Below are positions 8,151-20,963 of a stretch of 64,000 nt of DNA, in pieces. The notes beneath the pieces were generated by a model, which saw only the letters and a list, made by a program, of their open reading frames with translations, was not told where the DNA came from and did not search any database. Source of the DNA: Pseudomonas proteolytica (GTDB taxonomy: Bacteria > Pseudomonadota > Gammaproteobacteria > Pseudomonadales > Pseudomonadaceae); assembly GCF_007858275.1 (NCBI RefSeq), contig NZ_VFEV01000037.1, positions 1-64,000 on the forward strand. Direction: 5' to 3'. Made by a program: the position numbers and the translations under genes. How positions within the stretch are numbered: position 1 is the stretch's first letter; every line of letters starts with the position of its first letter.

Positions 8151-8636
8151 ATGAGCGACAAACTGCTGACCATTCCCTGCACCACCATCAAGGGCGAGCA
8201 AAAGACCCTGGCGGACTTCGCCGGTAAGGCGATCCTCGTGGTCAACACCGCCAGCAAGTGCGGGTTTACCCCCCAGTACAAAGGCCTTGAGCAGCTCTGG
8301 CAGCAGTACAAGGACCAGGGGTTGGTGGTGTTGGGGTTTCCGTGCAACCAGTTCGGCAAGCAGGAGCCGGGCAACGAGGGGGCGATTTCTGAGTTCTGTG
8401 AGCTGAACTTCGGTGTCAGCTTCCCGCTGTTCAAGAAGGTTGATGTCAATGGGGGTGAGGCCCATCCGCTGTTTGTGCAGTTGAAGCAGCGTGCGCCAGG
8501 CCTGCTGGGTTCCAAGGGCATCAAGTGGAACTTCACCAAGTTCCTGATCGGCCGCGATGGCCAGGTGGTCAAGCGTTTTGCCCCGACCACCAAGCCCCAG
8601 GAACTGACCCAAGAGATCGAAGCGTTGCTTAAATGA
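8151..8636 (+). CDS. Glutathione peroxidase-family thiol peroxidase
   Basis: A 161-residue GPx-like peroxidase with a Cys, not selenocysteine, at the active site: NTASKCGFTPQY at about residue 36. It also has the FPCNQFGKQEPG and KWNFTKFLIGRDG blocks that carry the Gln, Trp and Asn partners. Such bacterial enzymes usually reduce hydroperoxides with thioredoxin. Its stop overlaps the start of the MarR-type regulator as ATGA, so the two are co-translated and the regulator probably senses the same peroxides. Confidence 0.93.
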   Translation: MSDKLLTIPCTTIKGEQKTLADFAGKAILVVNTASKCGFTPQYKGLEQLWQQYKDQGLVVLGFPCNQFGKQEPGNEGAISEFCELNFGVSFPLFKKVDVNGGEAHPLFVQLKQRAPGLLGSKGIKWNFTKFLIGRDGQVVKRFAPTTKPQELTQEIEALLK

Positions 8637-9094
8637 CAGATTTGCCTAGCGTATCCCTGGCCTTGGATGACCAGTTGTGCTTCAAGCTGTACGCCGCCTC
8701 CCGGGCGGTGACACGGGCTTATAAGCCGATGCTTGACCAGTTGGGCCTGACGTATCCGCAATACCTGGTCATGTTAGTGCTGTGGGAATGGCACGCCTGC
8801 GCGCCGCACCTGCCGACGGTCAAGGCGCTGGGGGAGCGCTTGTTGCTCGACTCTGGCACTTTGACGCCGCTGCTCAAGCGTCTGGAACAGCTGGCGCTGA
8901 TCAAACGTCGCCGTAGCGCGGCCGATGAGCGTGAAGTGCACCTCAGTCTTAGCGAAGCAGGCCAGGCGCTGCGTGATCGCGTCCAGCCGCTGAAGGCCCG
9001 CCTGTTGTGTGACAGCGGCGTGGACCTGAGCCACGCCGACGCCCTGCGCCAGGGGCTGGACCAGCTGTTGCGGCAAATCAGAGCGTTGTTGTAG
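8633..9094 (+). CDS. MarR-family regulator, OhrR-like peroxide sensor
   Basis: A 153-residue winged-helix protein. The N-terminal LDDQLCFKLYAASRA places a Cys (about residue 15) where OhrR proteins carry their reactive peroxide-sensing cysteine. The wing region follows, with LLLDSGTLTPLLKRLE and the conserved RSAADEREVHLSL. OhrR normally represses ohr or another peroxidase gene and is released by organic peroxides; here it is translationally coupled to gpx. Its 3' end overlaps the convergent kinase gene by 17 bp. The target promoter is an inference. Confidence 0.9.
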   Translation: MTDLPSVSLALDDQLCFKLYAASRAVTRAYKPMLDQLGLTYPQYLVMLVLWEWHACAPHLPTVKALGERLLLDSGTLTPLLKRLEQLALIKRRRSAADEREVHLSLSEAGQALRDRVQPLKARLLCDSGVDLSHADALRQGLDQLLRQIRALL

Positions 9095-11402
9095 TCGGCA
9101 CCCAGAGGTCGAGCAGGGCGTTGAGTTCTTCGCGGCGAAAGGGCTTGGCCAGGTAGTCGTTCATCCCGGCGGCCCTGCACCGTTCGCGCTCCTCGGCCAG
9201 GGCATTGGCGGTCAGTGCGACAATCGGCAGCTCTGGCCAGCGCCCGCTGCGGCGAATCTGCCGGCTTGCCTCGTAGCCATCCATGACCGGCATGTTGCAG
9301 TCCATCAGCACCATATCGAAACGTTGTTCCTCCAACTGTTTCAACGCCTCGCCGCCGTGGGCGGCGACCACTACCTCGCAGCCAAGCTTGCTGAGCATGC
9401 CTTTAGCCACCAGTTGATTGACCGGGTTGTCTTCCACCAACAGGATGCGCGCCCGGTGGGCGACCGGGCTGGTTTCCAATTGGGCCAGGTCGAGGACGAT
9501 TTCACTGTCGGCGCGCAGGTTGCGGTGCAAAACCTGATACAACGCGGCGCGGCTCAGTGGGCGTGCCTGCTGTTGCAGGGGCGCCAGCGCGGCCACTTCC
9601 TCGCTGGGCATGAAGCTGCCGTAGGCGGTGACCAGCAGGATCGGTGCGCGGATGCTCGGGCGCAGGCGGAACAGGCACTCGGGGCAGTCGGTGATGAGGA
9701 TGTCCGGTGCCAGGCCGCTCAAGTCATCGTCGATCGTATAGCTGTGCGGCGTCAGTCCCCAGTGCGGCAGCAGGGTCTGCAGCAGTTCCGCCAAGCCGCT
9801 GCTGGCCCCGGTAATGACTGCAACTTCGCCGCTCAACGGCCCGAACCGCACGGCCGGTGTGTGGGCGGGGAGTGGCAGTTCGGCACAGAACTGGCTGCCG
9901 AAGCCGGTTTCTGAACTGATGGTCAGCCGGCCTTGCATGGCCTCGCAAAGATTATGGGTCAGGGCCAGGCCCAGGCCAGTCCCGCCGAACTGTCGGGTAA
10001 TACCAGCACCCGCCTGGGTGAAGGGCTTGAAGATCCGCGCCTGGGCCTCCTGGGCAATGCCGATACCGGTGTCGCACACTTCTATGCGCACGCCATCGGG
10101 CTGCGCATTGAGTCGTACATCGACGCGGCCAAAGCGGGTGAACTTCAAGGCATTGGACAGCAGGTTACTGACAATCTGCCGGACCCGGGTCGGATCACCC
10201 ACGACTTGGGCGGGAAACTGTGGGTCGATCAGGCAGGTCAATTCCACGCTGGGCGCGGCGTTTTGTGACAGCAGGTTGGCGGTGTCTTCCACCAGGGACC
10301 CGAGGTCGAAGGGGATGCTCTCCAGTTCCAGTTGCCCGGCATCGAACTTGGACAGGTCGAGAATATCGTTGAGCAGCTCTACCAGGACTTTGCCGGAGTC
10401 ATGGGCAATCGACAGTTGTTGGCGTTGCTCGGCATTCAGCGCGCTGTCCAGGGATAGCGCGATCATGCCCAGCAAGCCATTGAGCGGGGTGCGGATCTCA
10501 TGGCTCATGTTGGCGAGGAAGGCCGCCCGTGCCTGGGCCATGCCCAGGGCGGTCATTTTCGAGGCCTCCAGTTCTTCGTTGGATTGGCTTAGCCGCTGGT
10601 TGATCGCCTTGAGCTCGGTGGTACGCGCCGAAACAATGTCTTCCAACTGGCCAAGGTACTCGGTCAGGCGGTCTTCGGCGTGGCGTCGTTGCTGGATTTC
10701 GGTCTCCATATTCTCGAACTGTTGGTTGGCGACGTTGACCAGCACACCGATCTCATCGTGTTCGTGCCCGGGCGGGCAATCCAGGCGGGCCTGGGGTGCA
10801 GTGCCGGGGCTGCGTGTACTCAGTTCGTGGATGATGCGCACCAATGGCTGGGTCAGCATCACGTAGAACAGGCCCAGGAGGATGCCGGTCAGGATCAGGC
10901 TGCGGGCAAAGCCATTGAGCAGGGTGATCTCGGCGCGGCGTAGGAAATGGCTGCCAAATGCATAGGTATCGACGTTAAGACGCAGCACACCTAGAGATTC
11001 GCCGGGCATATGGGTAAGGTACAGGCGGTCTTCGAACTGGCGGTTGGCGCCGAACAGGAAGTCGCTGATGGGGCGGTAGCGGCTCTCCTTGCGCGGCCGA
11101 TCAACATCAGCCAGCACCAGGCCATTGTTATCGACCAGTTGCGCCCGGGTAATGGCGGGGGAGTGCAGCAGGCCCAGGGTCAGTTCCTGGGCCAGTTCGG
11201 CGTCGATGTTGTAGGCGATGCGTGAGGCCGGGTTGTGACTGATCTCCAGCAACGCATGTATTTCACGGTTGATGGAAGCATCTTCGCTGGCATAATCAAT
11301 GCCGATTTGGATCAGGCTGAGCAAGGTTCCCAATACGAAACCGACCAGCACAGTCAGTCTGGCTTGTTTATAAGACAAGCGGTGGGCGAACTTGATATCC
11401 AT
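9078..11402 (-). CDS. Hybrid sensor histidine kinase, BarA/GacS-like layout
   Basis: A 774-residue inner-membrane hybrid kinase. Order: transmembrane helix (about 17-36), a periplasmic domain of roughly 130 residues, a second helix (about 168-186), HAMP, coiled coil (about 238-285), HisKA with His301 in ANMSHEIRTPLNG, HATPase with GTGLGLALT, a degenerate receiver (about 525-625), and a true receiver with Asp701 in LMDCNMPVMDG. There is no C-terminal Hpt. The periplasmic part differs from what I recall of GacS, so I give no symbol. The ATG at 11402 is preferred; a TTG 13 codons upstream is the alternative. It overlaps ohrR tail-to-tail and is divergent from the DUF815 ATPase. Confidence 0.85.
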   Translation of the reverse strand: MDIKFAHRLSYKQARLTVLVGFVLGTLLSLIQIGIDYASEDASINREIHALLEISHNPASRIAYNIDAELAQELTLGLLHSPAITRAQLVDNNGLVLADVDRPRKESRYRPISDFLFGANRQFEDRLYLTHMPGESLGVLRLNVDTYAFGSHFLRRAEITLLNGFARSLILTGILLGLFYVMLTQPLVRIIHELSTRSPGTAPQARLDCPPGHEHDEIGVLVNVANQQFENMETEIQQRRHAEDRLTEYLGQLEDIVSARTTELKAINQRLSQSNEELEASKMTALGMAQARAAFLANMSHEIRTPLNGLLGMIALSLDSALNAEQRQQLSIAHDSGKVLVELLNDILDLSKFDAGQLELESIPFDLGSLVEDTANLLSQNAAPSVELTCLIDPQFPAQVVGDPTRVRQIVSNLLSNALKFTRFGRVDVRLNAQPDGVRIEVCDTGIGIAQEAQARIFKPFTQAGAGITRQFGGTGLGLALTHNLCEAMQGRLTISSETGFGSQFCAELPLPAHTPAVRFGPLSGEVAVITGASSGLAELLQTLLPHWGLTPHSYTIDDDLSGLAPDILITDCPECLFRLRPSIRAPILLVTAYGSFMPSEEVAALAPLQQQARPLSRAALYQVLHRNLRADSEIVLDLAQLETSPVAHRARILLVEDNPVNQLVAKGMLSKLGCEVVVAAHGGEALKQLEEQRFDMVLMDCNMPVMDGYEASRQIRRSGRWPELPIVALTANALAEERERCRAAGMNDYLAKPFRREELNALLDLWVPTTTTL

Positions 11403-11567
11403 TGGGTGCTGAGCCACTTTACGTTTCCCTTCGCCCGGCAAGCATAGCTGAACATCCTCAACGCCAGCCTTGCCCGGTATGAATCGTTTTTCAGGTGCAA
11501 CCGTCTGGCAGCTGCGTCAGGGTTGCCAATACGCCATCTTTTACAAAAACTTGCCACAGGAATAGTC

Positions 11568-12458
11568 ATGGATTCTCGATTGAATGCCTTTCTTGAGCGG
11601 GCCGATGCGGTGCTTGCTCGTCTGGAACCCCTGTTGCCAGCCCCTCGTGCGGTGATTGACTGGAATCACTGCCTGGCAGCCCGCTGGCAGCGCGAGGGCC
11701 GCAGCGGCTTTCTGTTGCCACTGGAAGTCAGCCTGGATATGCGCCTGTCCGACCTGATCGGCGTCGACAAGCAGCGCGAGCAATTGGCGCGCAATACCCA
11801 ACAGTTTCTCGACGGCCTGCCTGCCAACCATGCGTTGCTCTGGGGCTCGCGTGGTACTGGCAAATCGTCCATGGTCCGCGCGTTGCTGGCCCAGCATGCC
11901 AAGGCCGGCTTGCGCTTGATCGAAATCGAGCGTGATCACCTGGCTGACCTGCCGCGTGTGGTCGAACAACTACTCAAGCTGCCACAGCGTTTTATCCTGT
12001 TCTGCGACGACCTGTCGTTTGAGGCTGGCGAAGGCGATTATCGTGTGCTCAAGAGCGTGCTCGACGGCTCGCTGGAGCAGGCCCCGGAAAACGTGTTGCT
12101 GTACGCTACCTCGAACCGTCGTCACTTGGTGCCGGAAAACCAGAGCGACAACGACAACTGGAAGCGCGTGGACGGTGAGCTGCATCCCAGTGAGGCCGTG
12201 GAAGACAAGATTGCCTTGTCCGACCGTTTTGGCTTGTGGTTGTCGTTCTACCCGTTCACCCAGGAGCATTTCCTGGACGTGGTGGAGCACTGGATTGGTG
12301 AGTTGGCGAACAAGGCCGGTTTGCAGTGGCAGCGTGATGAAGCACTCGACATCCTTGCGGTGCGCTGGGCGACGGGCCGTGGCAATCGCAACGGCCGCTG
12401 TGCCTACCAATTTGCCCGCTACTGGGTTGGCCTTAAACTGCTGGAGCGCCAGCCATGA
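11568..12458 (+). CDS. DUF815-type P-loop ATPase
   Basis: A 296-residue AAA-like ATPase. Walker A is in LLWGSRGTGKSSMVRALL (about residue 90) and Walker B in RFILFCDDLSF. The conserved RVLKSVLDGSLE and YATSNRRHL segments are typical of DUF815 proteins, whose role is not established. The ATG at 11568 has CAGGAA upstream. The gene overlaps the next one as ATGA, so it is probably co-expressed with the free-methionine-sulfoxide reductase; the functional reason is unknown. Confidence 0.88.
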   Translation: MDSRLNAFLERADAVLARLEPLLPAPRAVIDWNHCLAARWQREGRSGFLLPLEVSLDMRLSDLIGVDKQREQLARNTQQFLDGLPANHALLWGSRGTGKSSMVRALLAQHAKAGLRLIEIERDHLADLPRVVEQLLKLPQRFILFCDDLSFEAGEGDYRVLKSVLDGSLEQAPENVLLYATSNRRHLVPENQSDNDNWKRVDGELHPSEAVEDKIALSDRFGLWLSFYPFTQEHFLDVVEHWIGELANKAGLQWQRDEALDILAVRWATGRGNRNGRCAYQFARYWVGLKLLERQP

Positions 12459-12937
12459 TCGACTTGCAAGAGGCCGGCAGCGGCCTTGATGGATACGCCA
12501 TGCTTTGTGCACAGCTGGAATCGCTGCTGGCCGATGAGCGGGACTTTATCGCCAACGCGGCGCAGTTTTCCGCGTTCCTGTACAACCAGCTCGATGACTT
12601 GAACTGGGCTGGCTTTTATCTCAACCGTGATGAAGAACTGGTGCTCGGGCCTTTCCAGGGGCAGATCGCCTGCGTGCGGATTCCGTTCGGCCGGGGCGTG
12701 TGTGGTGCCGCGGCGGCTTCGCGACAAACCCAGCGGGTGGAAGATGTGCATGCGTTTGCCGGGCACATTGCCTGCGACAGTGCCTCCAACAGTGAACTGG
12801 TGGTGCCGTTGATCAAGGATGGGACGTTGATTGGGGTGCTGGATCTGGATAGTCCGAAACTGGCGCGTTTCAGTGCTGAGGATCAGGTGGGGATTGAGCG
12901 GCTGGCAGCGATCTTCCTGCGGTTGACTGCCTGCTGA
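12455..12937 (+). CDS. msrC: GAF-domain free methionine-(R)-sulfoxide reductase
   Basis: A 160-residue single GAF domain. The three cysteines of the fRMsr family are in place: IACVRIPFGRGVCGAAA carries two and HIACDSASNSE the third. The conserved WAGFYL and GVLDLDSP motifs are also seen. These enzymes reduce free, not protein-bound, methionine-R-sulfoxide. It is translationally coupled to the DUF815 ATPase and followed by a REPIN. With msrB 5 kb away, the window holds both free and protein-bound Met-R-SO repair. Confidence 0.9.
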   Translation: MIDLQEAGSGLDGYAMLCAQLESLLADERDFIANAAQFSAFLYNQLDDLNWAGFYLNRDEELVLGPFQGQIACVRIPFGRGVCGAAAASRQTQRVEDVHAFAGHIACDSASNSELVVPLIKDGTLIGVLDLDSPKLARFSAEDQVGIERLAAIFLRLTAC

Positions 12938-12944
12938 GTAAGCT

Positions 12945-13039
12945 GGGAGCTGGCTTGCCTGCGATGGTGCCCGTAAGAGTACATGGGGGTGTCAGGAACC
13001 CCACGTCTTCGTTAGCGACCATCGCCGGCAAGCCGGCTC

Positions 13040-13044
<5 letters not shown>
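12945..13044. repeat. REPIN between msrC and the EvgS-like kinase
   Basis: A 100-bp REP doublet. The left arm reads GGGAGCTGGCTTGCCTGCGA and the right arm is its near-complement ending CGGCAAGCCGGCTCCTAC; a small GGGG/CCCC hairpin lies between. It lies between convergent genes. Its right arm supplies the stop codon of the leftward kinase (TAG, complement of 13040-13042). Confidence 0.9.
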
Positions 13045-16674
<3,630 letters not shown>

Positions 16675-16678
<4 letters not shown>

Positions 16679-17301
16679 ACTAACGCGTTGCGTTTTGCCA
16701 TCTCGATAAGTTCTACCAAAGACTTGGCTTTGAGTTTTTGCATTAAACGTTTTTTATAAGTGCTGACAGTTTTATTGCTGAGGAACATGCCTTTGGCAAT
16801 TTCCTTGTTTGTGCGACCTTGCGCAAAAAGTTGTAAGACCATAAGTTCTCGGTCATTGACTGATTTGAAAAGTATCAATTCTTCGTTTTCTCCCAGTTCG
16901 GAGTCCGTGGTATTCAAGGCCTGGCTTGGGAAATAGTTGTAACCTGAAAGTACAGCCCTGATTGCACTTAGCAGTTCGCTTAGGTCACCTTTTTTGCAGA
17001 CATAACCGTCGGCACCTGAGCGCATGCAGCGTGTAGCAAAAAGTGTCGGGGATTGGGCCGTTAGAATCAGGGTTTTCATTGGCGTGCTCATGGCGTTGAA
17101 CCTGCAAAGGACCTCCAGACCGTCGAGCTTGGGAATACTGATATCAAGTATGATGAGGTCTGGAAGGCATTCGCGGACCATTTGTATCGCGTCGCAACCG
17201 TTATCTGTTTCACCGACTATTTTGTAACCTTCATGTTCCAGCAACATTCGGATTGCAAGTCGAATAACCGGATGGTCGTCAATAATAAAAACTGTATTCA
17301 T
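16675..17301 (-). CDS. EvgA/BvgA-like response regulator (receiver plus LuxR HTH)
   Basis: A 208-residue regulator. The receiver has IIDDHPVIR at the N-terminus and the phosphoacceptor Asp in LIILDISIPKLDG (about residue 54). The C-terminal LuxR-type helix-turn-helix contains GRTNKEIAKGMFLSNKTVSTY. It should accept phosphate from the Hpt domain of the adjoining EvgS-like kinase, whose start overlaps its stop. Its codon use is more AT-rich than its neighbours, and the preceding 350 bp are AT-rich as well. Confidence 0.93.
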
Positions 17302-17654
17302 GAGGCAATTCCATACTAGTGCAAATTAGCGCGCACATTAGCTCAGAAGGTAGGTCAGGAGCATGAAGGGAAGGCTGAGTAGGTATAAAACAGGAAAAAT
17401 CCTACGTATAAAAAGGTATTGGACTACGATGCGCTAAGGCTTTCTTGGTCGTATTGTAAGAGTTTCTTAGGTGGAACGCTTTAAAGTTGTGCGGTGTTAT
17501 TGATAGGTTGGAGAAGGGCGATATTTCATTTGCAGAAGTGTTTAATGTCCTACGTAGAAATTTGAAAAGTTACCTTAGGAATAACAGAGTGCGGGTGCGG
17601 CAGCGTGCTTCAGGTTTGATCCACGGTTTTAGCTCAAGTCCAGGGCCACACTCT
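17302..17654. promoter_or_regulatory. AT-rich region upstream of the EvgA-like regulator
   Basis: These 353 bases hold no convincing gene; a 62-codon frame at 17487-17675 lacks a ribosome site and resembles nothing. Heptamers like the BvgA-type TTTCNTA motif cluster at 17441-17469: TTTCTTG, then TTGTAAGA (an inverted TCTTACAA) and TTTCTTA. CCTACGTA also occurs twice (17401-17408 and near 17550). These could be autoregulatory sites for the neighbouring regulator; that is inference. Confidence 0.35.
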
Positions 17655-18056
17655 TTAGTCCTGGCCGAGTCCTGATTGGCTGATCAACTCGATCCAGGCT
17701 TCTTTGTTCAAGGGCTTGGGCAAATACCCAAGCAGACGCAAGTCGCGTTGTATGGCGAGGGTTTTCAGATATTCCAGTTCAACGGTCGGTAGGCTACTTA
17801 GCAATACCGCACTTTTGACAAAACCTGCATGGCTGGCGATCTCCACCAGCTCCAAGCCGGTGAGGTCGGGCAGGCATTGATCACATAACATGACATCGAA
17901 GGGGGCCTCGGTCGTTCTCATCAACTTGATCGCCTGTTCGGCATTTTCAGCGGGGGTCAGTTGGCTGAAACCGAAACTCTTGAGCAGGCATTGGATGGCC
18001 AGGAGTTGGAACGGGTGATCTTCCACCAACAGGATGCGCAATTGTCGTTCTGGCAT
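17655..18056 (-). CDS. Stand-alone receiver-domain protein
   Basis: A 133-residue protein that is almost entirely a receiver domain with no output domain. ILLVEDHPF provides the acidic pocket, the phosphoacceptor Asp is in VMLCDQCLPDLTG (about residue 57), and the Lys is in GYLPKPLNKEAW. The ATG at 18056, with GGAAC upstream, is preferred over a TTG 13 codons earlier. It points the same way as the EvgA/EvgS-like pair but lies upstream of their promoter region. It might act as a phosphate sink or CheY-like effector for that kinase; that is inference. Confidence 0.88.
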   Translation of the reverse strand: MPERQLRILLVEDHPFQLLAIQCLLKSFGFSQLTPAENAEQAIKLMRTTEAPFDVMLCDQCLPDLTGLELVEIASHAGFVKSAVLLSSLPTVELEYLKTLAIQRDLRLLGYLPKPLNKEAWIELISQSGLGQD

Positions 18057-18301
18057 AGGAAGTTCCGTGGAAGTAGCTGCAGGCGCAAAGTGCAAGCCAT
18101 TGCCTGTGTTGAATTGCCCAATGAACCAGGCGCTGGGCGATCGTGGGTTGGCGTGAATGTAGGAGCTGATCGCTGGGTTGGATCAGAGAGGGGTGATTAT
18201 TCATCGGGTGTTGGGGCGAATTCGATCAGGCCGCTCTGGTGCCAGCGTAGGTCGATTCTTCGAGGTAAGTGCCCAGGCAGGAAGCCTGCCCGGGCCACGG
18301 T

Positions 18302-19633
18302 TCATTGAGGGTGCGAACGCCCAGTCATCTCGCGGGCCATTTCGCTGGCGTAGCTGTCGGTCATGCCGGCGATGAAGTCGATCATGCGCAGGAATGAACG
18401 GTGCAGCGACCAATCAGGATGGGGTGCGCTATTACCCAGTAAATCGAGGACGCGTCGATTCTTGAAAGACGGGGTACGGCCGCCATGTTGTTCCAGGGCT
18501 GCACCACAAAAGGTGTTCAGGAGGATCTCCAGGGTGGTGTAGGCGCCGATCTCATGCAGCGTCTTGCGCTTGTCCTGGAAGATTTTCTTGCGTGCCATGT
18601 CCTTGGCATTCAGTACACAACGTTTGGCCGGGCCATGCATATGCTCCACCAGGTCGCCTTGCAGGGTCCCGGCCAGCAGCGCCGACTGTTGTTCGACGAA
18701 CGCCCGTGCGGCGGCGTTGGTCAGGTGCTCGATCGCCTTGCCACGCAGAATCGCGAGTTTGCGGCGCCGGGAGTCCTGGGGCCCCAGTTGCCGGTAGGTT
18801 TGCGGCAAGTCATCGCCCACCAGGTTCAACAGCAGTGATTCGACCTCGGCATACTCCAGCAAGTCCATTTCCAGGCCGTCTTCCAGATCGATCAAGGCGT
18901 AGCAGATGTCGTCGGCCGCCTCCATCAGGTAGACCAGTGGGTGGCGCGCCCAGCGTTGTTCCTCCAGTTGAGGCAAGCCGAGTTTCTGGGCGATCTGTTC
19001 AAGGATCGGCAGCTCGCTCTGGTAGCAGCCGAACTTGTGTTTCTTGTAGCCCAGGGAGTCGGCGTGACGGGCGGTCCACGGGTACTTGAGGTAAGTGCCC
19101 AGGGTTGCATAGGTCAGGCGTGTGCCGCCGTCGAACTGGTGGTACTCCAATTGCGTCAGCACGCGGAACCCTTGCGCATTGCCTTCGAAGTTGAGGAAGT
19201 CGTTGCGCTCGGCGCCGCTCATGTCATCCAACCAGCCACGGCCTGCCGCCTGCTGGAACCAGTGGCGAATCGCATCTTCGCCAGAATGGCCGAACGGCGG
19301 GTTGCCGATGTCATGGGCCAGGCAGGCCGATTGCACCACCATCCCCAGGTCACTGGGGTCGCACCAGTCGGGCAGGGCGCTGCGAATGGTTTCGCCGACG
19401 CGCATACCCAGGGAGCGCCCCACGCAGCTGACTTCCAGCGAGTGGGTGAGCCGCGTGTGGATATGATCGTTGCTCGTCACCGGATGAACCTGGGTCTTGC
19501 GGCCCAAGCGGCGAAAGGCCCCGGAGAAGATGATCCGGTCATGGTCTTTGTGAAACGGGCTGCGGCCCAACTCTTCCGGGCTGTGCAGGGATTTTCCGAG
19601 GCGTTCGCGGGTAAGCAGGGTAGGCCAATCCAA
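18302..19633 (-). CDS. dgt: dGTP triphosphohydrolase-like HD protein
   Basis: A 443-residue HD-superfamily protein. Dgt-type enzymes hydrolyse dGTP or other dNTPs to the nucleoside and tripolyphosphate. Metal-ligand motifs are HTRLTHSLEV and CLAHDIGNPPFGHSGE (about residues 60-125). The start appears to be a TTG at 19633, since the family N-terminus WPTLLTRERLGKSLHS follows directly and no ATG fits. It is downstream of the EAL gene with a 72-bp gap and could be co-transcribed. A 12-bp imperfect hairpin at 18271-18294 lies past its stop but has no T run. Confidence 0.9.
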   Translation of the reverse strand: MDWPTLLTRERLGKSLHSPEELGRSPFHKDHDRIIFSGAFRRLGRKTQVHPVTSNDHIHTRLTHSLEVSCVGRSLGMRVGETIRSALPDWCDPSDLGMVVQSACLAHDIGNPPFGHSGEDAIRHWFQQAAGRGWLDDMSGAERNDFLNFEGNAQGFRVLTQLEYHQFDGGTRLTYATLGTYLKYPWTARHADSLGYKKHKFGCYQSELPILEQIAQKLGLPQLEEQRWARHPLVYLMEAADDICYALIDLEDGLEMDLLEYAEVESLLLNLVGDDLPQTYRQLGPQDSRRRKLAILRGKAIEHLTNAAARAFVEQQSALLAGTLQGDLVEHMHGPAKRCVLNAKDMARKKIFQDKRKTLHEIGAYTTLEILLNTFCGAALEQHGGRTPSFKNRRVLDLLGNSAPHPDWSLHRSFLRMIDFIAGMTDSYASEMAREMTGRSHPQ

Positions 19634-19705
19634 GGCGGGGGCTCTCCGTGGGATGAATGTCGAGCTCCAGCTTCCCGGTTCGGCGTGCCCGGAGCAAGCG
19701 AAAAA

Positions 19706-20869
19706 CTACAGGCCGGCAGCGTCAATATCGATTAACAGCAAGCGCTGACCGTTATCGAAGAATTGTCCTGCTGTCAGGCAGTATTGATTGGTCGTGGCAT
19801 CGCGGTAAGTGCTGGACAGAATCAAGCGGCGTTCCTCCCAGCCCTCGGCCAGCAGATGATAGAAATAAGGCCGCCATGACCAGTTGTGGCCCAGGTAGCG
19901 GCTGTCGGCTTGCCAGGCATCCTGGCGCCATTCGAAGTTTGGCGTCAGTTGGGTGCCGTGGCGATCGCACTGATAAAACCGCAATAACCTGGGAAAACCC
20001 GGCAGCCATGGCAGCCGGCTGAGTGGCGCCTGGGCCAGGGCCCAGCCTTGCAGGATCTGCATCAGTTCAATCAGTTGCTGGCGCAGCAGCATGATGCGCC
20101 CGCGCTCGGCCAGTTTCTGCTGCACGTAAGCCTGGCGTAGTACGGCGAAACGCGGGACGAATGCATCGGCAGCGAACCAGTCCAGTTGCGCCTGGGCAAA
20201 CAGGTAGCCCTGGACATAACGTGCCCCGCATTCAAGGGCAAAACTGAGTTGCGCCTCGGTTTCTACGCCTTCGGCAATGATCCAGCAGCCGGTTTTTTCC
20301 GCCATTTGCGCCAGGGCGCGCACCACCTCACCGCTCGGGCCGCCCAACGCGGCGGCCTGGAACAGGCGCATATCCAGCTTGAGGATGTCCGGGCGCAAGG
20401 CCAGGACCCGATCCAGTTGTGAATACCCGGCACCAAAATCATCAATGGCAATTCGTGCGCCGGCCTCACGGTAGCGGGATACGACTTCTGCCAGGCGCCG
20501 GCTATCACCTCCCAGTTCGGTAATCTCAAACACGATGCGCCTTGGATCGACGTCATGGGCTTGCAACTGCTTCAGGCTGGGCAGAGCTTGGCCCGGTCGC
20601 AGCAGGGAGATCCAGCGCGGCGAGATGTTAAGGCTCAGGAACCAGTCTTCAGGCGCTTCGTGCAGGCGGCTCAGGGCGTTGTCGCGGATCTTGCGGTCCA
20701 GGCGCCGCAACGCCGAGGTGGGCGTGCGAGCGTCGGCGAACAACGGGCCGACCGACTGCAGTTGGCCATCTGCCTGCAGCAGGCGGCCCAATGCTTCCAC
20801 CCCGGCGATGCGGCCGGTAGCGGTGTCGATAAAGGGTTGGAAACAGGCGAGCGGTTGCCCGTCAATCAC
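19706..20869 (-). CDS. EAL-domain cyclic-di-GMP phosphodiesterase with C-terminal sensor-like region
   Basis: A 387-residue cytoplasmic protein without membrane segments. The EAL domain (about 1-240) keeps the key residues: EALGR, the Asn in SLNISP, FEITE, DDFGAGYS, the Lys in DILKLDM, AEGVE and QGYLF. It is therefore probably an active c-di-GMP phosphodiesterase. The last 130 or so residues, with RFYQCDRHGTQLTPNF and GHNWSWRPYF, resemble the Cache/PAS-like domain that follows EAL in YkuI. The start is GTG at 20869, supported by a perfect AAGGAGG seven bases upstream. It is upstream of dgt. Confidence 0.88.
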   Translation of the reverse strand: MIDGQPLACFQPFIDTATGRIAGVEALGRLLQADGQLQSVGPLFADARTPTSALRRLDRKIRDNALSRLHEAPEDWFLSLNISPRWISLLRPGQALPSLKQLQAHDVDPRRIVFEITELGGDSRRLAEVVSRYREAGARIAIDDFGAGYSQLDRVLALRPDILKLDMRLFQAAALGGPSGEVVRALAQMAEKTGCWIIAEGVETEAQLSFALECGARYVQGYLFAQAQLDWFAADAFVPRFAVLRQAYVQQKLAERGRIMLLRQQLIELMQILQGWALAQAPLSRLPWLPGFPRLLRFYQCDRHGTQLTPNFEWRQDAWQADSRYLGHNWSWRPYFYHLLAEGWEERRLILSSTYRDATTNQYCLTAGQFFDNGQRLLLIDIDAAGL

Positions 20870-20896
20870 AGAGCCTCCTTAAAATGCTTGGGCATG

Positions 20897-20933
20897 AAAA
20901 AGGCCCGGCCCCTACAGGGAGGGAACCGGGCCT
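20897..20933 (-). terminator. Terminator of the yqjD-yqjE-yqjK-like operon
   Basis: Stem AGGCCCGG (20901-20908) and CCGGGCCT (20926-20933). On the minus strand the stem is followed by a T run, so it ends leftward transcripts of the operon before the EAL gene. Confidence 0.8.
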
Positions 20934-20963
20934 GATCCGTTTGCAAGAATGCAGCCAGTTACC

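Noticed and set aside
17487..17675. 62-codon frame in the AT-rich gap upstream of the EvgA-like regulator
   Set aside because: No ribosome site and it overlaps the end of the stand-alone receiver gene.
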